DNA of 64,000 bases from Comamonadaceae bacterium. GTDB taxonomy: Bacteria; Pseudomonadota; Gammaproteobacteria; Burkholderiales; Burkholderiaceae_C. The stretch lies in assembly GCA_947476285.1 (NCBI GenBank), contig CANJPU010000003.1:89339-153338 (forward strand), in the 5' to 3' direction. Position 1 is the first letter of the stretch. Every line of letters starts with the position of its first letter. Of this stretch, positions 11,414 to 21,845 are shown piece after piece. The translations under genes were made by a program, and so were the position numbers. The notes beneath the pieces were generated by a model. It did no database searches. It saw only the letters and a program-made list of their open reading frames with translations, and had not been told where the DNA came from.

Positions 11414-12451
11414 ATGCGTGCGTCGCTTGTTCTGAAATCCGTGCTGCTTGCCGGCCTCGCCGCCTTCGCGGCCGGCGCCTTTGCCCAGAAGACCCAGTTG
11501 CTGGTCTACACCGCGCTGGAGACCGACCAGCTCAAGGCCTACCAGGAAGCATTCAACCGGGTCAATCCCAACATCGAGATCAAGTGGGTGCGCGACTCCA
11601 CCGGCGTCATCACCGCCAAGCTGCTGGCCGAGAAAGCCAATCCGCAGGCCGATGTGGTGATGGGCGTGGCTGCGTCCAGCTTGGCCTTGCTGGACAAGCA
11701 AGGCATGCTGGAGCCCTACGCGCCTTTGAACCTGGACGCGATCATGAGCAAGTACCGCGACAGCAAGAAGGTGCCAGCCTGGTGGGGTATGGACGTATGG
11801 GGAGCCACGGTGTGCTTCAATACGGTGGAAGCCAAGAAGAAGAACATCCCCAAGCCCGAAACCTGGAAGGACTTGACCAAGCCGATTTACAAGGGCCAGA
11901 TCGTCATGCCCAATCCGGCCTCCAGCGGCACCGGTTACTTTGACGTCACCGCCTGGCTGACTTTGTTTGGCGACGACAATGGCAAGGGCGGCGGCTGGAA
12001 ATACATGGACGCACTGCATGACAACATGGCGCAGTACACCCACTCTGGCTCCAAGCCATGCAACATGGCCGCGGCCGGTGAATTCGTGATGGGCATTTCC
12101 TTTGAATACCGCGGCAACACCAACAAGGCCAAGGGCGCCCCCATCGACCTGGTGTTCCCAAAAGAAGGCTTGGGTTGGGACCTGGAGGCTTTCGCCATTC
12201 ACAAAGGCACCAAGAAACTCGACGCCGCCAAGAAGCTGGCCGACTGGGCATCGAGCAAAGACGCGATGCTGCTGTACGGCAAGAACTTCGCTATCACGGC
12301 TCAGCCTGGCGTGGCAGAGCCACTGGCCAACGTGCCCAAAGATTACGAAGCGCGCCTGGTCAAGATGAATTTCGCCTGGGCCGCCGACAACCGCGAGCGC
12401 ATTTTGGCTGAGTGGACCAAGCGCTACAACGCCAAGACAGAAAAGCGCTGA
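11414..12451 (+). CDS. 2-aminoethylphosphonate ABC transporter, periplasmic binding protein
   Basis: This extracytoplasmic solute-binding protein of 345 residues belongs to the iron/AEP class. A Sec signal peptide (MRASLVLKSVLLAGLAAFAA) ends near AFAQ, followed by KTQLLVYTALE, the typical start of the mature domain. The ATG is preceded by GAGGAG at 11402-11407. A longer upstream-open frame exists but runs through the intergenic promoter and is discarded. It is followed by ATPase and permease genes and then phnW, the standard set of the second type of AEP importer. It would capture aminoethylphosphonate in the periplasm; specificity is inferred from the operon. Confidence 0.87.
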   Translation: MRASLVLKSVLLAGLAAFAAGAFAQKTQLLVYTALETDQLKAYQEAFNRVNPNIEIKWVRDSTGVITAKLLAEKANPQADVVMGVAASSLALLDKQGMLEPYAPLNLDAIMSKYRDSKKVPAWWGMDVWGATVCFNTVEAKKKNIPKPETWKDLTKPIYKGQIVMPNPASSGTGYFDVTAWLTLFGDDNGKGGGWKYMDALHDNMAQYTHSGSKPCNMAAAGEFVMGISFEYRGNTNKAKGAPIDLVFPKEGLGWDLEAFAIHKGTKKLDAAKKLADWASSKDAMLLYGKNFAITAQPGVAEPLANVPKDYEARLVKMNFAWAADNRERILAEWTKRYNAKTEKR

Positions 12452-12471
12452 GCTGCGCCTAGGTTGAAAGG

Positions 12472-13524
12472 GTGGCTGCGGACTTGTTCCTTGAACTGCG
12501 TGGTATCCGCAAAGATTTCGGCGGCTTCACTGCCCTGCACGATATCGACCTGGGCATCAGCAAGGGCGAGTTCGTCTGCTTCCTCGGCCCATCGGGCTGT
12601 GGCAAGACCACACTGCTGCGCATCATTGCGGGGCTGGAGGTGCAAAGCGCGGGCGAGGTGCTGCAAGGCGGGCGCGACATCTCGCGCCTGCCGCCGGCGC
12701 AGCGTGACTACGGCATCGTGTTCCAGAGCTATGCACTCTTTCCCAACCTCAGCGTGGCCGACAACGTGGCCTACGGCCTGGTCAACCGCAAGACACCGCG
12801 CGCACAGATAGTGCAGCGGGTGGAAGAGCTGCTCAAGTTGGTCGGCTTGCCCGGCAGCCAGAACAAATACCCCGCGCAGCTCTCGGGTGGGCAGCAGCAG
12901 CGCATCGCGCTGGCGCGCGCCCTGGCGACCGCGCCGGGGCTCTTGCTGCTTGACGAGCCGCTCTCGGCGCTTGATGCGCTGGAGCGAGTGCGCCTGCGCT
13001 CGGAGATCAGGGCTTTGCAGCAAAAGCTGGGCGTGACCACCATCATGGTCACGCACGACCAGGAAGAAGCCCTGGCGCTGGCCGATCGCATCGTGGTGAT
13101 GAACCATGGCGTGATTGAGCAAGTGGGTACGCCACTTGAAATCTACCGAGAGCCGGCATCGCCCTTCGTGGCCGATTTCGTCGGCAAGGTCAATGTGCTG
13201 CCCGCCCAGGTGGCCGGTGGCCAGTTTCGCGTGGGCAGCCTGAGCATTGCCTGCGACGGCGCAGACCGCAGCGCGCGCATTTACCTGCGCCCGGAAGACG
13301 TGTTGGCCCGCCCCATCGCGCCGGGCGACCCGCATGTGTTTGATGCCCGCATCGAGAAGATCGAATTCCTTGGCTCTTATTGTCATGTGCGTGTCACCTC
13401 GCCGGCGCTCGATGAGCACAGGCTGACCGTCTACCTGTCGCTCAACTTCCTGTCCGAGCAGTCTCTGCAAGAAGGCTCGGCGCTGCGGCTCAAGCTGCTG
13501 CCCGAGCGCATCAAGGTCTTTTGA
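12472..13524 (+). CDS. AEP ABC transporter, ATP-binding protein
   Basis: This ABC ATPase of 350 residues has Walker A GPSGCGKTT, Q-loop FQSYALFPN, signature LSGGQQQRIALARAL, Walker B LLLLDEPLSALD and a TOBE-like C-terminal domain (about residues 240-350). This is the layout of the MalK/PotA/FbpC subgroup. The start is GTG at 12472 with a purine-rich AGGTTGAAAG stretch upstream. It energises the permease encoded 13 bases further on. The assignment to AEP uptake follows from the binding protein and phnW neighbours. Confidence 0.88.
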   Translation: MAADLFLELRGIRKDFGGFTALHDIDLGISKGEFVCFLGPSGCGKTTLLRIIAGLEVQSAGEVLQGGRDISRLPPAQRDYGIVFQSYALFPNLSVADNVAYGLVNRKTPRAQIVQRVEELLKLVGLPGSQNKYPAQLSGGQQQRIALARALATAPGLLLLDEPLSALDALERVRLRSEIRALQQKLGVTTIMVTHDQEEALALADRIVVMNHGVIEQVGTPLEIYREPASPFVADFVGKVNVLPAQVAGGQFRVGSLSIACDGADRSARIYLRPEDVLARPIAPGDPHVFDARIEKIEFLGSYCHVRVTSPALDEHRLTVYLSLNFLSEQSLQEGSALRLKLLPERIKVF

Positions 13525-13537
13525 TCACGAGCAAAGC

Positions 13538-15262
13538 ATGAGCGCTGCTCTGACCGCCAGCCACAAGCCGCCGATCAGGCAGGCCGCGCACTGGACTGAC
13601 CGCATCGCGCACCTGGCCTTGTTGCTGGTGGCACTGGCGCTGGTGGCGTTCCTGGCGCTGCCCTTGTTGGCCATCCTGGTCCAGGCCGCCCAAGGCAAAG
13701 AGGGCGAGTTCGTCTGGCTGGACAACTTCATTGAATACGCACGCACACCGGCCCTGCTTGACAGCTTGTGGAACAGCGTGTGGGTCTCGCTGCTGGTCAC
13801 AGCGCTCACCGTGCCGCTGGCCTTTGGCTTTGCCTATGCGCTGACTCGCTCGTGCATGCCGGGCAAGGCGCTGTTTCGCGGCATCACGCTGATTCCGCTG
13901 TTGGCCCCCTCGCTGTTGTCGGCCATCTCGCTGATCTACTGGTTTGGCAACCAGGGCGTGCTCAAAGACTGGATGCAGGGCGTGGGCATTGACCAGATCT
14001 ATGGCGCGCCAGGTATCGTGGTAGCAGAGTGCTTTGCGGTGTTTCCGCATGCCCTGATGATTCTGGTGACCGCGCTGTCGCTGTCCGATGCGCGGCTGTA
14101 TGAGGCCGCCGATGCGATGGGCACCCGCGCTACGCGCAAGTTCTTCACCATCACACTGCCCGGTGCCAAGTACGGCCTGATCTCGGCGGCGCTGGTGAGC
14201 TTCACCCTGGTCATGACCGACTTCGGAATTCCCAAGGTCATAGGCGGCAATTTCAATGTGCTGGCCACCGATGTGTTCAAGCTGGTCATCGGGCAGCAAG
14301 ATTTTTCCAAGGGCGCGGTGGTGGCCATCTTGTTGCTCGCGCCTGCGGTGCTGACCTTCGGGGTGGACAACTACCTCGGCCGGCGCCAGACAGCCATGCT
14401 CACCGCACGCGCCGTGCCCTTCTCGCCCAGGCCCGCGCGTGGCTTCGATGCGATCATGACTGTGTATTGCGGCGCCATCGCGGCGCTGGTGCTGGCCATG
14501 CTGGGCATGGCGGTGTTTGCATCCTTCGCCAGCTTCTGGCCCTACAACTTGGAGCCCAGCCTGCGTCACTATGTGCTCGGGCTGGTCGATGCCGAAGTGG
14601 GGGTGGGCTTTCTCAACAGCCTGAAGATGGCCGCCTGCACCGCCTTGTTCGGCACGGCACTGGTGTTTTGCAGCGCCTACCTGCTGGAGAAAACCAAAGG
14701 CATGGATGGTGTGCGCGGCCTGGTGCGGCTGCTTTCGATGCTGCCGATGGCCGTGCCTGGTCTGGTGCTGGGCCTGGGCTACATCTTCTTCTTCAACGAG
14801 CCGGGCAATCCACTCAATGGCCTCTATCACACGGTGACCTTGTTGACGCTTTGCACCATCGTGCACTTCTACACCACGGGGCACCTCACTGCGGTCACCG
14901 CGCTCAAGTCGCTCGATGGCGAATTCGAAGCGGTGAGCGCATCGCTCAAGGTGCCTTTCTTCAAGACCTTCTGGCGCGTCACACTGCCCATCTGCACGCC
15001 GGCGCTGGTGGACATCGCACGCTACTTCTTCATCAACGCCATGACCACCATCTCGGCGGTGGTGTTTCTCTACTCACCCGAAACCAAGGTCGCATCCATC
15101 GCCATCCTCAACCTCGACGAAGCCGGCGAGATGGGCGCGGCCGCCGCCATGGCCGTGCTCATCGCCTTGTGCTCGGCGCTGGCCACCTTGCTATTCATGG
15201 CAGCGGCCTGGTGGGTGAACCGCCGCACACAGGCCTGGCGTATTGCCGCACCTACCCGATAG
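13538..15262 (+). CDS. AEP ABC transporter, fused two-domain permease
   Basis: This is an inner-membrane permease of 574 residues with about twelve membrane helices and two copies of the binding-protein-dependent transport domain, so one protein supplies both halves of the channel. The two cytoplasmic EAA-type loops that dock the ATPase are visible ([15 protein letters not shown] near residue 189 and [18 protein letters not shown] near 462). Fused permeases of this FbpB-like kind accompany the AEP binding protein and ATPase in other proteobacteria. Operon spacing is tight on both sides. Confidence 0.88.
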   Translation: MSAALTASHKPPIRQAAHWTDRIAHLALLLVALALVAFLALPLLAILVQAAQGKEGEFVWLDNFIEYARTPALLDSLWNSVWVSLLVTALTVPLAFGFAYALTRSCMPGKALFRGITLIPLLAPSLLSAISLIYWFGNQGVLKDWMQGVGIDQIYGAPGIVVAECFAVFPHALMILVTALSLSDARLYEAADAMGTRATRKFFTITLPGAKYGLISAALVSFTLVMTDFGIPKVIGGNFNVLATDVFKLVIGQQDFSKGAVVAILLLAPAVLTFGVDNYLGRRQTAMLTARAVPFSPRPARGFDAIMTVYCGAIAALVLAMLGMAVFASFASFWPYNLEPSLRHYVLGLVDAEVGVGFLNSLKMAACTALFGTALVFCSAYLLEKTKGMDGVRGLVRLLSMLPMAVPGLVLGLGYIFFFNEPGNPLNGLYHTVTLLTLCTIVHFYTTGHLTAVTALKSLDGEFEAVSASLKVPFFKTFWRVTLPICTPALVDIARYFFINAMTTISAVVFLYSPETKVASIAILNLDEAGEMGAAAAMAVLIALCSALATLLFMAAAWWVNRRTQAWRIAAPTR

Positions 15263-15273
15263 GAAGACACCCC

Positions 15274-16392
15274 ATGGACAGAGACAAAATCCTGCTGACC
15301 CCCGGGCCGCTGACCACAACACTTCGCACCAAGCTCGCCATGCTGCGCGACTGGGGCTCGTGGGACAGCGACTTCAATGAGGTCACCGCGCGGGTACGGC
15401 GCAGCCTGCTGCAGATCATTCACGGGCAGGACACCCATGTGGTCGTGCCCCTGCAAGGCAGCGGCACCTTCAGTGTCGAGGCGGCGGTGGCCACACTGGT
15501 GCCGCGGGATGGCCATGTGCTGGTGCTGGACAACGGCGCTTACTGCAAACGGGCCGTGCGGCTCACCTCCTTGATGGGGCGCCGCTGCAGCGTGCTCGCC
15601 TTCGACGAAGCAGCCGCCGTCTCGCCCTCGCTCTTGCAAGACAAACTCACTGCGGATGCATCCATCACCCATGTGGTTTTGATCCATTGTGAAACCGGCG
15701 CGGGCGTCCTCAATCCGCTGCAGGAAGTGGCCGATGTGTGCGAGCGCCACGGCAAGGGCCTGATCGTCGATGCGATGAGCTCATTTGGCGCCTTGCCCAT
15801 CGATGTGCGCCGCATGCGCATCGATGCGCTGGTGGCCGCCAGCGGCAAATGCCTTGAAGGCGTGCCCGGCATGGGCTTTGTCTTCGTCCGCAAGGAGGTG
15901 CTGCCCCAATGCGCCGGCAACAGCCAGTCGCTGGCAATGGACTTGCACGACCAGTATGTGTATATGGAAAAAACCGGCCAGTGGCGCTTCACGCCGCCCA
16001 CCCATGTGGTGGTGGCGCTGGCCGAGGCCATCGCTCAGTTCGAGGAAGAAGGTGGACAGCCCGCGCGCCTGGCCCGCTACAGCGCCAACTACCAGACCTT
16101 GATAGGCGGCATGTCGCGCCTGGGCTTTGCGCCCTTCCTCGACGCGGCCATCCAGGCGCCCATCATCGTGACCTTTCATGCGCCGGCCAATCCGCGCTAT
16201 GACTTCAAGACTTTTTACGCCGCAGCGCGTCAGCGCGGCTTCCTGTTGTACCCCGGCAAGCTCACGCAGCTGGAGACCTTTCGCGTCGGCTGCATTGGCG
16301 CTATCGGCCCCACCGAGATGGAGCAGGCGGTGCATGCGGTGTCGCTGGCGCTGCAAGACATGGGCATCGCCTCGGGCGTGCCGGCTCGGTAG
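15274..16392 (+). CDS. phnW: 2-aminoethylphosphonate-pyruvate transaminase
   Basis: PhnW is a class V PLP-dependent transaminase converting AEP and pyruvate to phosphonoacetaldehyde and alanine (372 residues, family length). It opens with [11 protein letters not shown], the hallmark N terminus, has [12 protein letters not shown] and the cofactor Asp in [10 protein letters not shown], and the Schiff-base Lys in [18 protein letters not shown] precedes the ATG. Its product feeds PhnY and PhnA on the divergent arm. It also sits directly before the glutamine synthetase-like gene with a 23-base gap, tying the AEP genes to the downstream module. Confidence 0.93.
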   Translation: MDRDKILLTPGPLTTTLRTKLAMLRDWGSWDSDFNEVTARVRRSLLQIIHGQDTHVVVPLQGSGTFSVEAAVATLVPRDGHVLVLDNGAYCKRAVRLTSLMGRRCSVLAFDEAAAVSPSLLQDKLTADASITHVVLIHCETGAGVLNPLQEVADVCERHGKGLIVDAMSSFGALPIDVRRMRIDALVAASGKCLEGVPGMGFVFVRKEVLPQCAGNSQSLAMDLHDQYVYMEKTGQWRFTPPTHVVVALAEAIAQFEEEGGQPARLARYSANYQTLIGGMSRLGFAPFLDAAIQAPIIVTFHAPANPRYDFKTFYAAARQRGFLLYPGKLTQLETFRVGCIGAIGPTEMEQAVHAVSLALQDMGIASGVPAR

Positions 16393-16415
16393 ACCTCACA
16401 AGGAGCGCACGCATC

Positions 16416-17774
16416 ATGGCAAACAAGCTTCACCCCGCCCTGGCGGCCATACGCAAGAGCGGCGCCGCCAAGGTTAAGGTCGCGTGCAGCGACATCGACG
16501 GCATCTTGCGCGGCAAGTACCTGCACAAGGACAAATTCGAAAGCGCGGCAGAAGGCGGCTTCGGTTTTTGCGACGTGGTGTTCGGCTGGGACAGCAGCGA
16601 CAACGTCTACGACAACACACAGGTGACCGGCTGGCAGCACGGCTTTCCCGATGCGCTGGCGCGGCTGGACTTGAACACCCATCGGCGTGTGCCCTGGGAC
16701 GGCGGCGTCGATTTCTTCCTGGGTGAATTCATCAACGCCGACGGCAGCCCCTACCCGGTGTGCCCGCGCCAGACCTTGAAGCGCGTTCTGCAGCGCGCCG
16801 ACAAGCTCGGCCTGCAAGTGATGACCGGCATGGAATACGAGTGGTTCAATTTTCGCGAGACGCCGCAAAGCTGGGCCGACAAAAAGGGCGTGCAGCCGCA
16901 ACCGCTGACGCCGGGTATGTTTGGCTACTCGCTGCTGCGGGTCAATGAGAACCGCGAGTTCTTCAACGCGCTGATGGACGAGATGCTGGCCTTTGGCGTG
17001 CCCATCGAAGGCCTGCACACCGAGACCGGCCCGGGCGTGTACGAGGCGGCCATCAGCTTTTCCAGCGCGCTGGAGCAGGCCGATCGCTCCATTCTGTTCA
17101 AGACAGGCGCCAAGGAAATCGGTGCCCGCTTTGGCATCATGCCCAGCTTCATGGCCAAGTGGAGCCAGCAGTATCCGGGCTGCAGCGGGCATATTCACCA
17201 GAGCCTGTCGGACGGCAAATCCAATCTGTTCTACGACAGCAAGAGCCCGCGCAAGATGAGCAAGCTGTTTGAGAGCTACCTGGCCGGGCAGATCGCCTGC
17301 CTGATGGAATTCGCGCCCATGTTCTGGCCCACCATCAACAGCTACAAGCGCTTGGTCGATGGCTTCTGGGCGCCGGTCAAACCGACCTGGGGCATCGACA
17401 ATCGCACCGCGAGCTTTCGCGTGATCGCGGGCAGCCCCAAGGCCACGCGCCTGGAGACGCGCTGCCCCGGCGCCGACGTGAACCCCTACCTGGCCATGGC
17501 CGCAGTGATTGCTGCGGGCTTGTATGGTGTGGAGAAAGGCCTCAAGCTCACCGCGCCACCCATCACCGGAACCAACCAGGGCGCCGAGCACATTGCCCGC
17601 GCGCCGCGCACGCTGATGGAGACCACCCGCAATTTCCGCAACTCCAGCATCGCGCGCGATTTTCTGGGCGACACCTTCGTCGACCACTTCGCAGCCACCC
17701 GCGACTGGGAATGGCGCCAGTGGCTGGACGGCGTGACCGACTGGGAATTGAAGCGCTACTTTGAAATCATCTGA
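16416..17774 (+). CDS. Glutamine synthetase family protein (probable gamma-glutamyl-amine ligase)
   Basis: This is a type I-like glutamine synthetase homologue of 452 residues. Active-site blocks are recognisable: GMEYEWF, the loop LHTETGPGVYEAAISF, CSGHIHQSL and the C-terminal RFETR-type region seen here as KATRLETRCPGADVNPYLAMAA. There is no adenylylation-type context or glnB neighbour. It lies instead with a dehydrogenase pair and a glutamine amidotransferase, as in the Puu and Ipu pathways. There, homologues attach glutamate to an amine (putrescine, isopropylamine, ethanolamine). I therefore read it as a gamma-glutamyl-amine ligase rather than the biosynthetic GlnA. The amine substrate is unknown. 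Confidence 0.82.
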   Translation: MANKLHPALAAIRKSGAAKVKVACSDIDGILRGKYLHKDKFESAAEGGFGFCDVVFGWDSSDNVYDNTQVTGWQHGFPDALARLDLNTHRRVPWDGGVDFFLGEFINADGSPYPVCPRQTLKRVLQRADKLGLQVMTGMEYEWFNFRETPQSWADKKGVQPQPLTPGMFGYSLLRVNENREFFNALMDEMLAFGVPIEGLHTETGPGVYEAAISFSSALEQADRSILFKTGAKEIGARFGIMPSFMAKWSQQYPGCSGHIHQSLSDGKSNLFYDSKSPRKMSKLFESYLAGQIACLMEFAPMFWPTINSYKRLVDGFWAPVKPTWGIDNRTASFRVIAGSPKATRLETRCPGADVNPYLAMAAVIAAGLYGVEKGLKLTAPPITGTNQGAEHIARAPRTLMETTRNFRNSSIARDFLGDTFVDHFAATRDWEWRQWLDGVTDWELKRYFEII

Positions 17775-17789
17775 AGGCCCAAGGCTCCC

Positions 17790-18923
17790 ATGAAGATCAC
17801 CAGTTTTTCTTTTCCCACCGCCATTCGCTTTGGCGCCGGCGCACGCAAGGAAGTGGGGCCGCATCTGCTGGCGCGCGGCTTGCGCAGGCCTCTCATCGTG
17901 ACCGACAGGGCGCTGGCCGCGCTGCCATTGCTGGCCGAATTCAAATCGCATCTTGCGGGCCTGCAGCCTGCAGTGTTTGATGGCGTCTTTGGCAATCCCA
18001 CTTGCAGCCAGGTGATGCAAGGTGCCGCCGCGTTCAAGCAACACGGCGCCGACTGCGTGATCGGCTTTGGCGGTGGCGCAGCGCTGGATGTGGCCAAGGT
18101 AGTGGGTGTGGCGGCCACGCATGAGGGCGACATACTCGAATACGTCTGGGACCATCCGCAGGTGCGCGCCATCGACAAGCCCTTGCCTTGGTTCGTGGCT
18201 TTGCCCACCACATCGGGCACTGGCTCCGAAGTGGGCCGATCTTCGGTGGTGAGTGAGAACGACACCCACCTCAAGCGAGTCGTCTTCAACCCAAAGATTC
18301 TCGCCGGGGCTGTGTTCGCCGACCCTGAGCTCACGCTGGGTCTGCCCGCGCACATCACAGCGGCTTGCGGCATGGACGCGCTCACCCACAACATCGAGAG
18401 CTATCTCTCACCGGCCTACCACCCCTTGTGCGATGGCATCGCACTGGAAGGCACCCGCATCGCGGCGGCGGCTTTGCTTGGTGCGGTGCATGAGCCGGGC
18501 AATCTGCAGGCGCGCAGCGACATGATGATGGCCTCGATGATGGGCGCCATTGCGTTCCAGAAAGACCTGGGCGCAGTGCACTCGTGCGCGCATGCACTGG
18601 GCGCCGTCTGCGATCTGCATCACGGCCTAGCCAATGCCTTGATGATCGACACGGTGATGGCCTGGAACCAGCAGGCGGTGCCGGGCAAGTTCGACGAGCT
18701 CGCGCATGTATGCAAGGTGTCTGGTGGCGGCGATCAGTTCGTGCCCTGGCTGCGCGCGCTCAAGGCGCGCATCGGCATCACCGGCAAACTCGCGGCCCAT
18801 GGTGTGCGTCCGGGGCAGATCGCGCGCTTGGTGGAAATCGCGCAGGCCGACATCTGCCACCAGACTAACCCACGGCCTTGTACCGCGCAGGATTTCGCGC
18901 GGCTGTTTGAAGACGCGATGTGA
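17790..18923 (+). CDS. Iron-containing alcohol dehydrogenase
   Basis: This group III Fe-alcohol dehydrogenase of 377 residues has the NAD-binding GFGGGAALDVAKV and LPTTSGTGSEV motifs. The iron ligands are the Asp of FADPELTLGLP and the His residues of CGMDALTHNIESY, HSCAHALGAV and DLHHGLANA. It would oxidise a primary alcohol to an aldehyde. In this operon, between a gamma-glutamyl ligase and an aldehyde dehydrogenase, the likely substrate is a gamma-glutamylated amino-alcohol. A phosphonoacetaldehyde or other small aldehyde reductase role is an alternative. Gaps to neighbours are 15 and 10 bases. Confidence 0.87.
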   Translation: MKITSFSFPTAIRFGAGARKEVGPHLLARGLRRPLIVTDRALAALPLLAEFKSHLAGLQPAVFDGVFGNPTCSQVMQGAAAFKQHGADCVIGFGGGAALDVAKVVGVAATHEGDILEYVWDHPQVRAIDKPLPWFVALPTTSGTGSEVGRSSVVSENDTHLKRVVFNPKILAGAVFADPELTLGLPAHITAACGMDALTHNIESYLSPAYHPLCDGIALEGTRIAAAALLGAVHEPGNLQARSDMMMASMMGAIAFQKDLGAVHSCAHALGAVCDLHHGLANALMIDTVMAWNQQAVPGKFDELAHVCKVSGGGDQFVPWLRALKARIGITGKLAAHGVRPGQIARLVEIAQADICHQTNPRPCTAQDFARLFEDAM

Positions 18924-18933
18924 AGCCGCCGCC

Positions 18934-19734
18934 ATGAGCAGCCATTCGCGCCTGAAGATCGGCATCTCGGCCTGCTTCATGCACGCCGACCCGACCCGCG
19001 CGCTCTTCACCGGCAAGACCTTGCAGTATGTGGAGCAGTCCATCGCGCATTGGGTCATGTCCACCGGCGCGCTGGCGGTGATGATCCCCAGCCCTAGCGG
19101 CGCCACCCAGCGCGGCGACGTCACCCTGGACCACTACGCGCACTGGCTCGATGGCCTGGTGCTGCACGGCGGCGCCGATGTTTCGCCCCTGAGCTACGGC
19201 GAGCAGCCGCTGGAGGCGCGCTGGTGCGGCGACAAGATCCGCGATGAATATGAAATCGATCTCGTGGCTGCATTCGAGCGGCACGGCAAGCCGGTGTTCG
19301 GCGTCTGTCGCGGCCTGCAACTCATGAACGTCGCTTATGGCGGCACGCTGTACCAGGACATCGCCACCCAATTGCCCCAGGCCTTGCAGCACCGTGACGC
19401 CACTGTGTATGACCGCAACTTCCATACCGTGGACATCGAACCGGGCTCGCACCTGCAAAGCCTTTATCCGGGCCACAGCCGGGTCAAGGTCAACAGCATC
19501 CATCACCAGGCCATCAAGCAACTCGCGCCGGGCTTCGTGGTGGAGGCCACCAGCGGCGAAGACGGGCTGGTCGAAGCGATCCGCCGCAGTGAACCCGGCC
19601 GCAGTTACCTGGCGGCGGTGCAGTGGCATCCTGAATTTCATCAGAGTGGCGCTGACACCATCGACGACGCGGCATTGCTGGACGACTTTCTGAATGCAGC
19701 GCGGGCGACGAAGAGAGAAACAAACACACCATGA
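18934..19734 (+). CDS. Class I glutamine amidotransferase-like gamma-glutamyl hydrolase (PuuD type)
   Basis: This peptidase C26 family protein of 266 residues has the nucleophile Cys in FGVCRGLQLMN, the oxyanion region LHGGADVSP, and the His-Glu pair in AAVQWHPEFH. PuuD-type members remove the glutamyl group from gamma-glutamyl amides. The ATG at 18934, 10 bases after the dehydrogenase stop, is chosen over the in-frame upstream extension, which overlaps the dehydrogenase gene. Its stop overlaps the next start by four bases. It would release the final amino acid and recycle glutamate in the proposed gamma-glutamylation route. Confidence 0.86.
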   Translation: MSSHSRLKIGISACFMHADPTRALFTGKTLQYVEQSIAHWVMSTGALAVMIPSPSGATQRGDVTLDHYAHWLDGLVLHGGADVSPLSYGEQPLEARWCGDKIRDEYEIDLVAAFERHGKPVFGVCRGLQLMNVAYGGTLYQDIATQLPQALQHRDATVYDRNFHTVDIEPGSHLQSLYPGHSRVKVNSIHHQAIKQLAPGFVVEATSGEDGLVEAIRRSEPGRSYLAAVQWHPEFHQSGADTIDDAALLDDFLNAARATKRETNTP

Positions 19735-21107
19735 ACACGCTTGTCATCCACAACCCCGCCAATGGCGAAAAAATTACCGAGCTTGCGGCGGATGACGCCG
19801 CCTCGGTTGCGGCCAAGGCTGCTCGCGCCCGCGCCGCGCAGCCCGCATGGGCCGCAGTGCCGCTGCAAGAGCGCAAGAGCTGCATCGATCGCTTTCATGA
19901 GGGCGTGACGCGCGACATGGAACAGCTTGCCACCACGCTGACGCGCGAAACCGGCAAGCCCATACAAATGTCTCGCAACGAACTGAAGGGCTTGCTGGGG
20001 CGGCTTGATTTCTTTGTCGGCATGGTCGCCCCCGTGATCGCCAACGAAACCGTCTTCGATGAAGCCGGAATGCAAGAGCGCATTGAACACCTGCCGCTGG
20101 GCGTGGTGGGCAACATCTCGGCCTGGAACTACCCCTGGTTCGTCGGCTGCAACGTCATCGTGCCGGCTTTGCTCACTGGCAATGCGGTGCTCTACAAGCC
20201 CTCTGAATACGCCACCCTCACTGGGCTGGAGATTGCCCGCCTGCTGCGCGAGGCGGGCGTGCCGCAGGATGTGTTTTGCACCCTGGTGGGCGACGGCGCG
20301 GTGGGCGCGGCCTTGCTGGACCAAAAGATCGACGGCCTGTTTTTCACCGGCTCGCATGCCACCGGCTCGCGCATCGCTCAGAGAGTGGGCCCACGTTTCA
20401 TGAAGCTGCAACTCGAACTGGGCGGCAAGGACCCGACCTATGTCTGCGACGACGCCGACCCCGTCGCCGCAGCACAGTCGCTGGCCGATGGCGCGATGTA
20501 CAACACCGGCCAAAGCTGCTGCTCGGTCGAGCGCATCTATGTGCATGAAGCAATCCATGACGCTTTCGTCGCCGCATTCGTCGACACCGTCCGCGGCTTC
20601 AAGCTGGGCGACCCGATGCGCGATGACACCTACATCGGCCCGCTCACCCGCGCGCCCGCGCTTGATGTGCTCGATGCACAGGTGGCCGACGCCAAGGCCA
20701 AGGGCGCGGCGCTGCTGCTGGGCGGCCATCGGCTGCCCGGCCCTGGTAACTGGTACGCACCCACGGTCTTTAGCGGGGTGGACCACCGCATGGAGCTGAT
20801 GCGCGAAGAAAGCTTCGGCCCCATCATCGGCATCCAGAAAGTCACTGGCGACGAAGAAGCCGTGCACCTGATGAACGACACCCGCTACGGCCTGACCGCC
20901 GGCGTCTACAGCCCCGACGGCGCGCGCGCCCAGGCGCTGCTCGCGCGCGTCAACGCCGGCAGCCTCTACTGGAACTGCTGCGATCGTGTGAGCCCGCGCC
21001 TGCCCTGGAGCGGCTTCGGCGATTCAGGCGTCGGCCTCACGCTGTCCACTTACGGCATCCAGACCTTCACCCGTACACGGGCCTGGCACCTGAGATCGGC
21101 CCGATGA
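19731..21107 (+). CDS. Aldehyde dehydrogenase (NAD(P)+ family)
   Basis: This aldehyde dehydrogenase of 458 residues has the fold motifs ISAWNYPWF, FFTGSHATGSRI and LELGGKDP with its catalytic Glu, and the catalytic Cys region NTGQSCCSVERIYV. It overlaps the amidotransferase gene by ATGA at its start and the HAD gene by ATGA at its end. It would oxidise the aldehyde made by the Fe-alcohol dehydrogenase, giving the gamma-glutamylated acid that the PuuD-like enzyme then hydrolyses. It is distinct from the PhnY-type enzyme encoded at 7824-9287. Confidence 0.87.
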   Translation: MNTLVIHNPANGEKITELAADDAASVAAKAARARAAQPAWAAVPLQERKSCIDRFHEGVTRDMEQLATTLTRETGKPIQMSRNELKGLLGRLDFFVGMVAPVIANETVFDEAGMQERIEHLPLGVVGNISAWNYPWFVGCNVIVPALLTGNAVLYKPSEYATLTGLEIARLLREAGVPQDVFCTLVGDGAVGAALLDQKIDGLFFTGSHATGSRIAQRVGPRFMKLQLELGGKDPTYVCDDADPVAAAQSLADGAMYNTGQSCCSVERIYVHEAIHDAFVAAFVDTVRGFKLGDPMRDDTYIGPLTRAPALDVLDAQVADAKAKGAALLLGGHRLPGPGNWYAPTVFSGVDHRMELMREESFGPIIGIQKVTGDEEAVHLMNDTRYGLTAGVYSPDGARAQALLARVNAGSLYWNCCDRVSPRLPWSGFGDSGVGLTLSTYGIQTFTRTRAWHLRSAR

Positions 21108-21802
21108 GCACAGACAGCGCGGACCAACGTCGCCGGCTCACGCTGTTCGATCTGGATCACACCTTATTGAATGGCGACAGCGATGTGCTGTGGTGCGATT
21201 TCCTAATCGGCCATGGCCTGCTGGAGCACGCCACCTTTGCGCCGCGCAATGCAGACATGGCGGCGCGGTACAGGGCAGGCACGGTGGCAAGCAGGGAGTT
21301 TGCCGATTTTTACGTCGGTACGCTCGCGGGCAAGACACCGCAGCAATGGGACGCCTTGCGTCGCGAGTTCTTGACCACGCAAGTGGCGCCGCGCATATCC
21401 ACGCAAGCCATGGAGTTGGTCCAGCGCCATCTTGCGGCTGGCGACCTGGTGGTGATGACCACGGCCACCAATCGATTCATCACCGAACTCACGGCGGGGT
21501 ATTTCGGCATCAAGCATTTGCTGGCCACCGAGGCCGAGCTGGTGGAGGGGCGCTTCACCGGTCGCACGCAAGGCACGCTGAACATGCGCGAGGGCAAAGT
21601 CGCGCGTTTGCGTGAGTGGATGGCGGCGCAGGGCCAGACCGTGGAGCAATGCCACAGCACCGCCTACAGCGACTCCATCAATGACCTGGCACTACTCGAA
21701 GCAGTGGATCAAGCTGTGTGCGTTGACCCCGACCCGACTTTGCTAGCCCTTGCGCTGGCCCGCAAGTGGCCGGTGCTTCGCATCCCCAGGCCGGGAGTGT
21801 GA
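21104..21802 (+). CDS. HAD-superfamily (IB) phosphatase
   Basis: This is a haloacid dehalogenase-type hydrolase of 232 residues, of the SerB-like IB subgroup. Motif I is LFDLDHTLLNGDSD with the Asp-x-Asp pair, motif II is VVMTTATNRF, and motif IV is TAYSDSINDLALLE. A helical cap lies between motifs I and II (about residues 20-90). It is the last gene of the long rightward operon and overlaps the aldehyde dehydrogenase by four bases. Homologues remove phosphate from serine phosphate, histidinol phosphate or similar compounds. Its role with phosphonates or the gamma-glutamyl pathway is not clear. Confidence 0.83.
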   Translation: MSTDSADQRRRLTLFDLDHTLLNGDSDVLWCDFLIGHGLLEHATFAPRNADMAARYRAGTVASREFADFYVGTLAGKTPQQWDALRREFLTTQVAPRISTQAMELVQRHLAAGDLVVMTTATNRFITELTAGYFGIKHLLATEAELVEGRFTGRTQGTLNMREGKVARLREWMAAQGQTVEQCHSTAYSDSINDLALLEAVDQAVCVDPDPTLLALALARKWPVLRIPRPGV

Positions 21803-21845
21803 GACGAAGGCGGCCTGTGGGCCATGGGGATGCAGAACAAGTTTC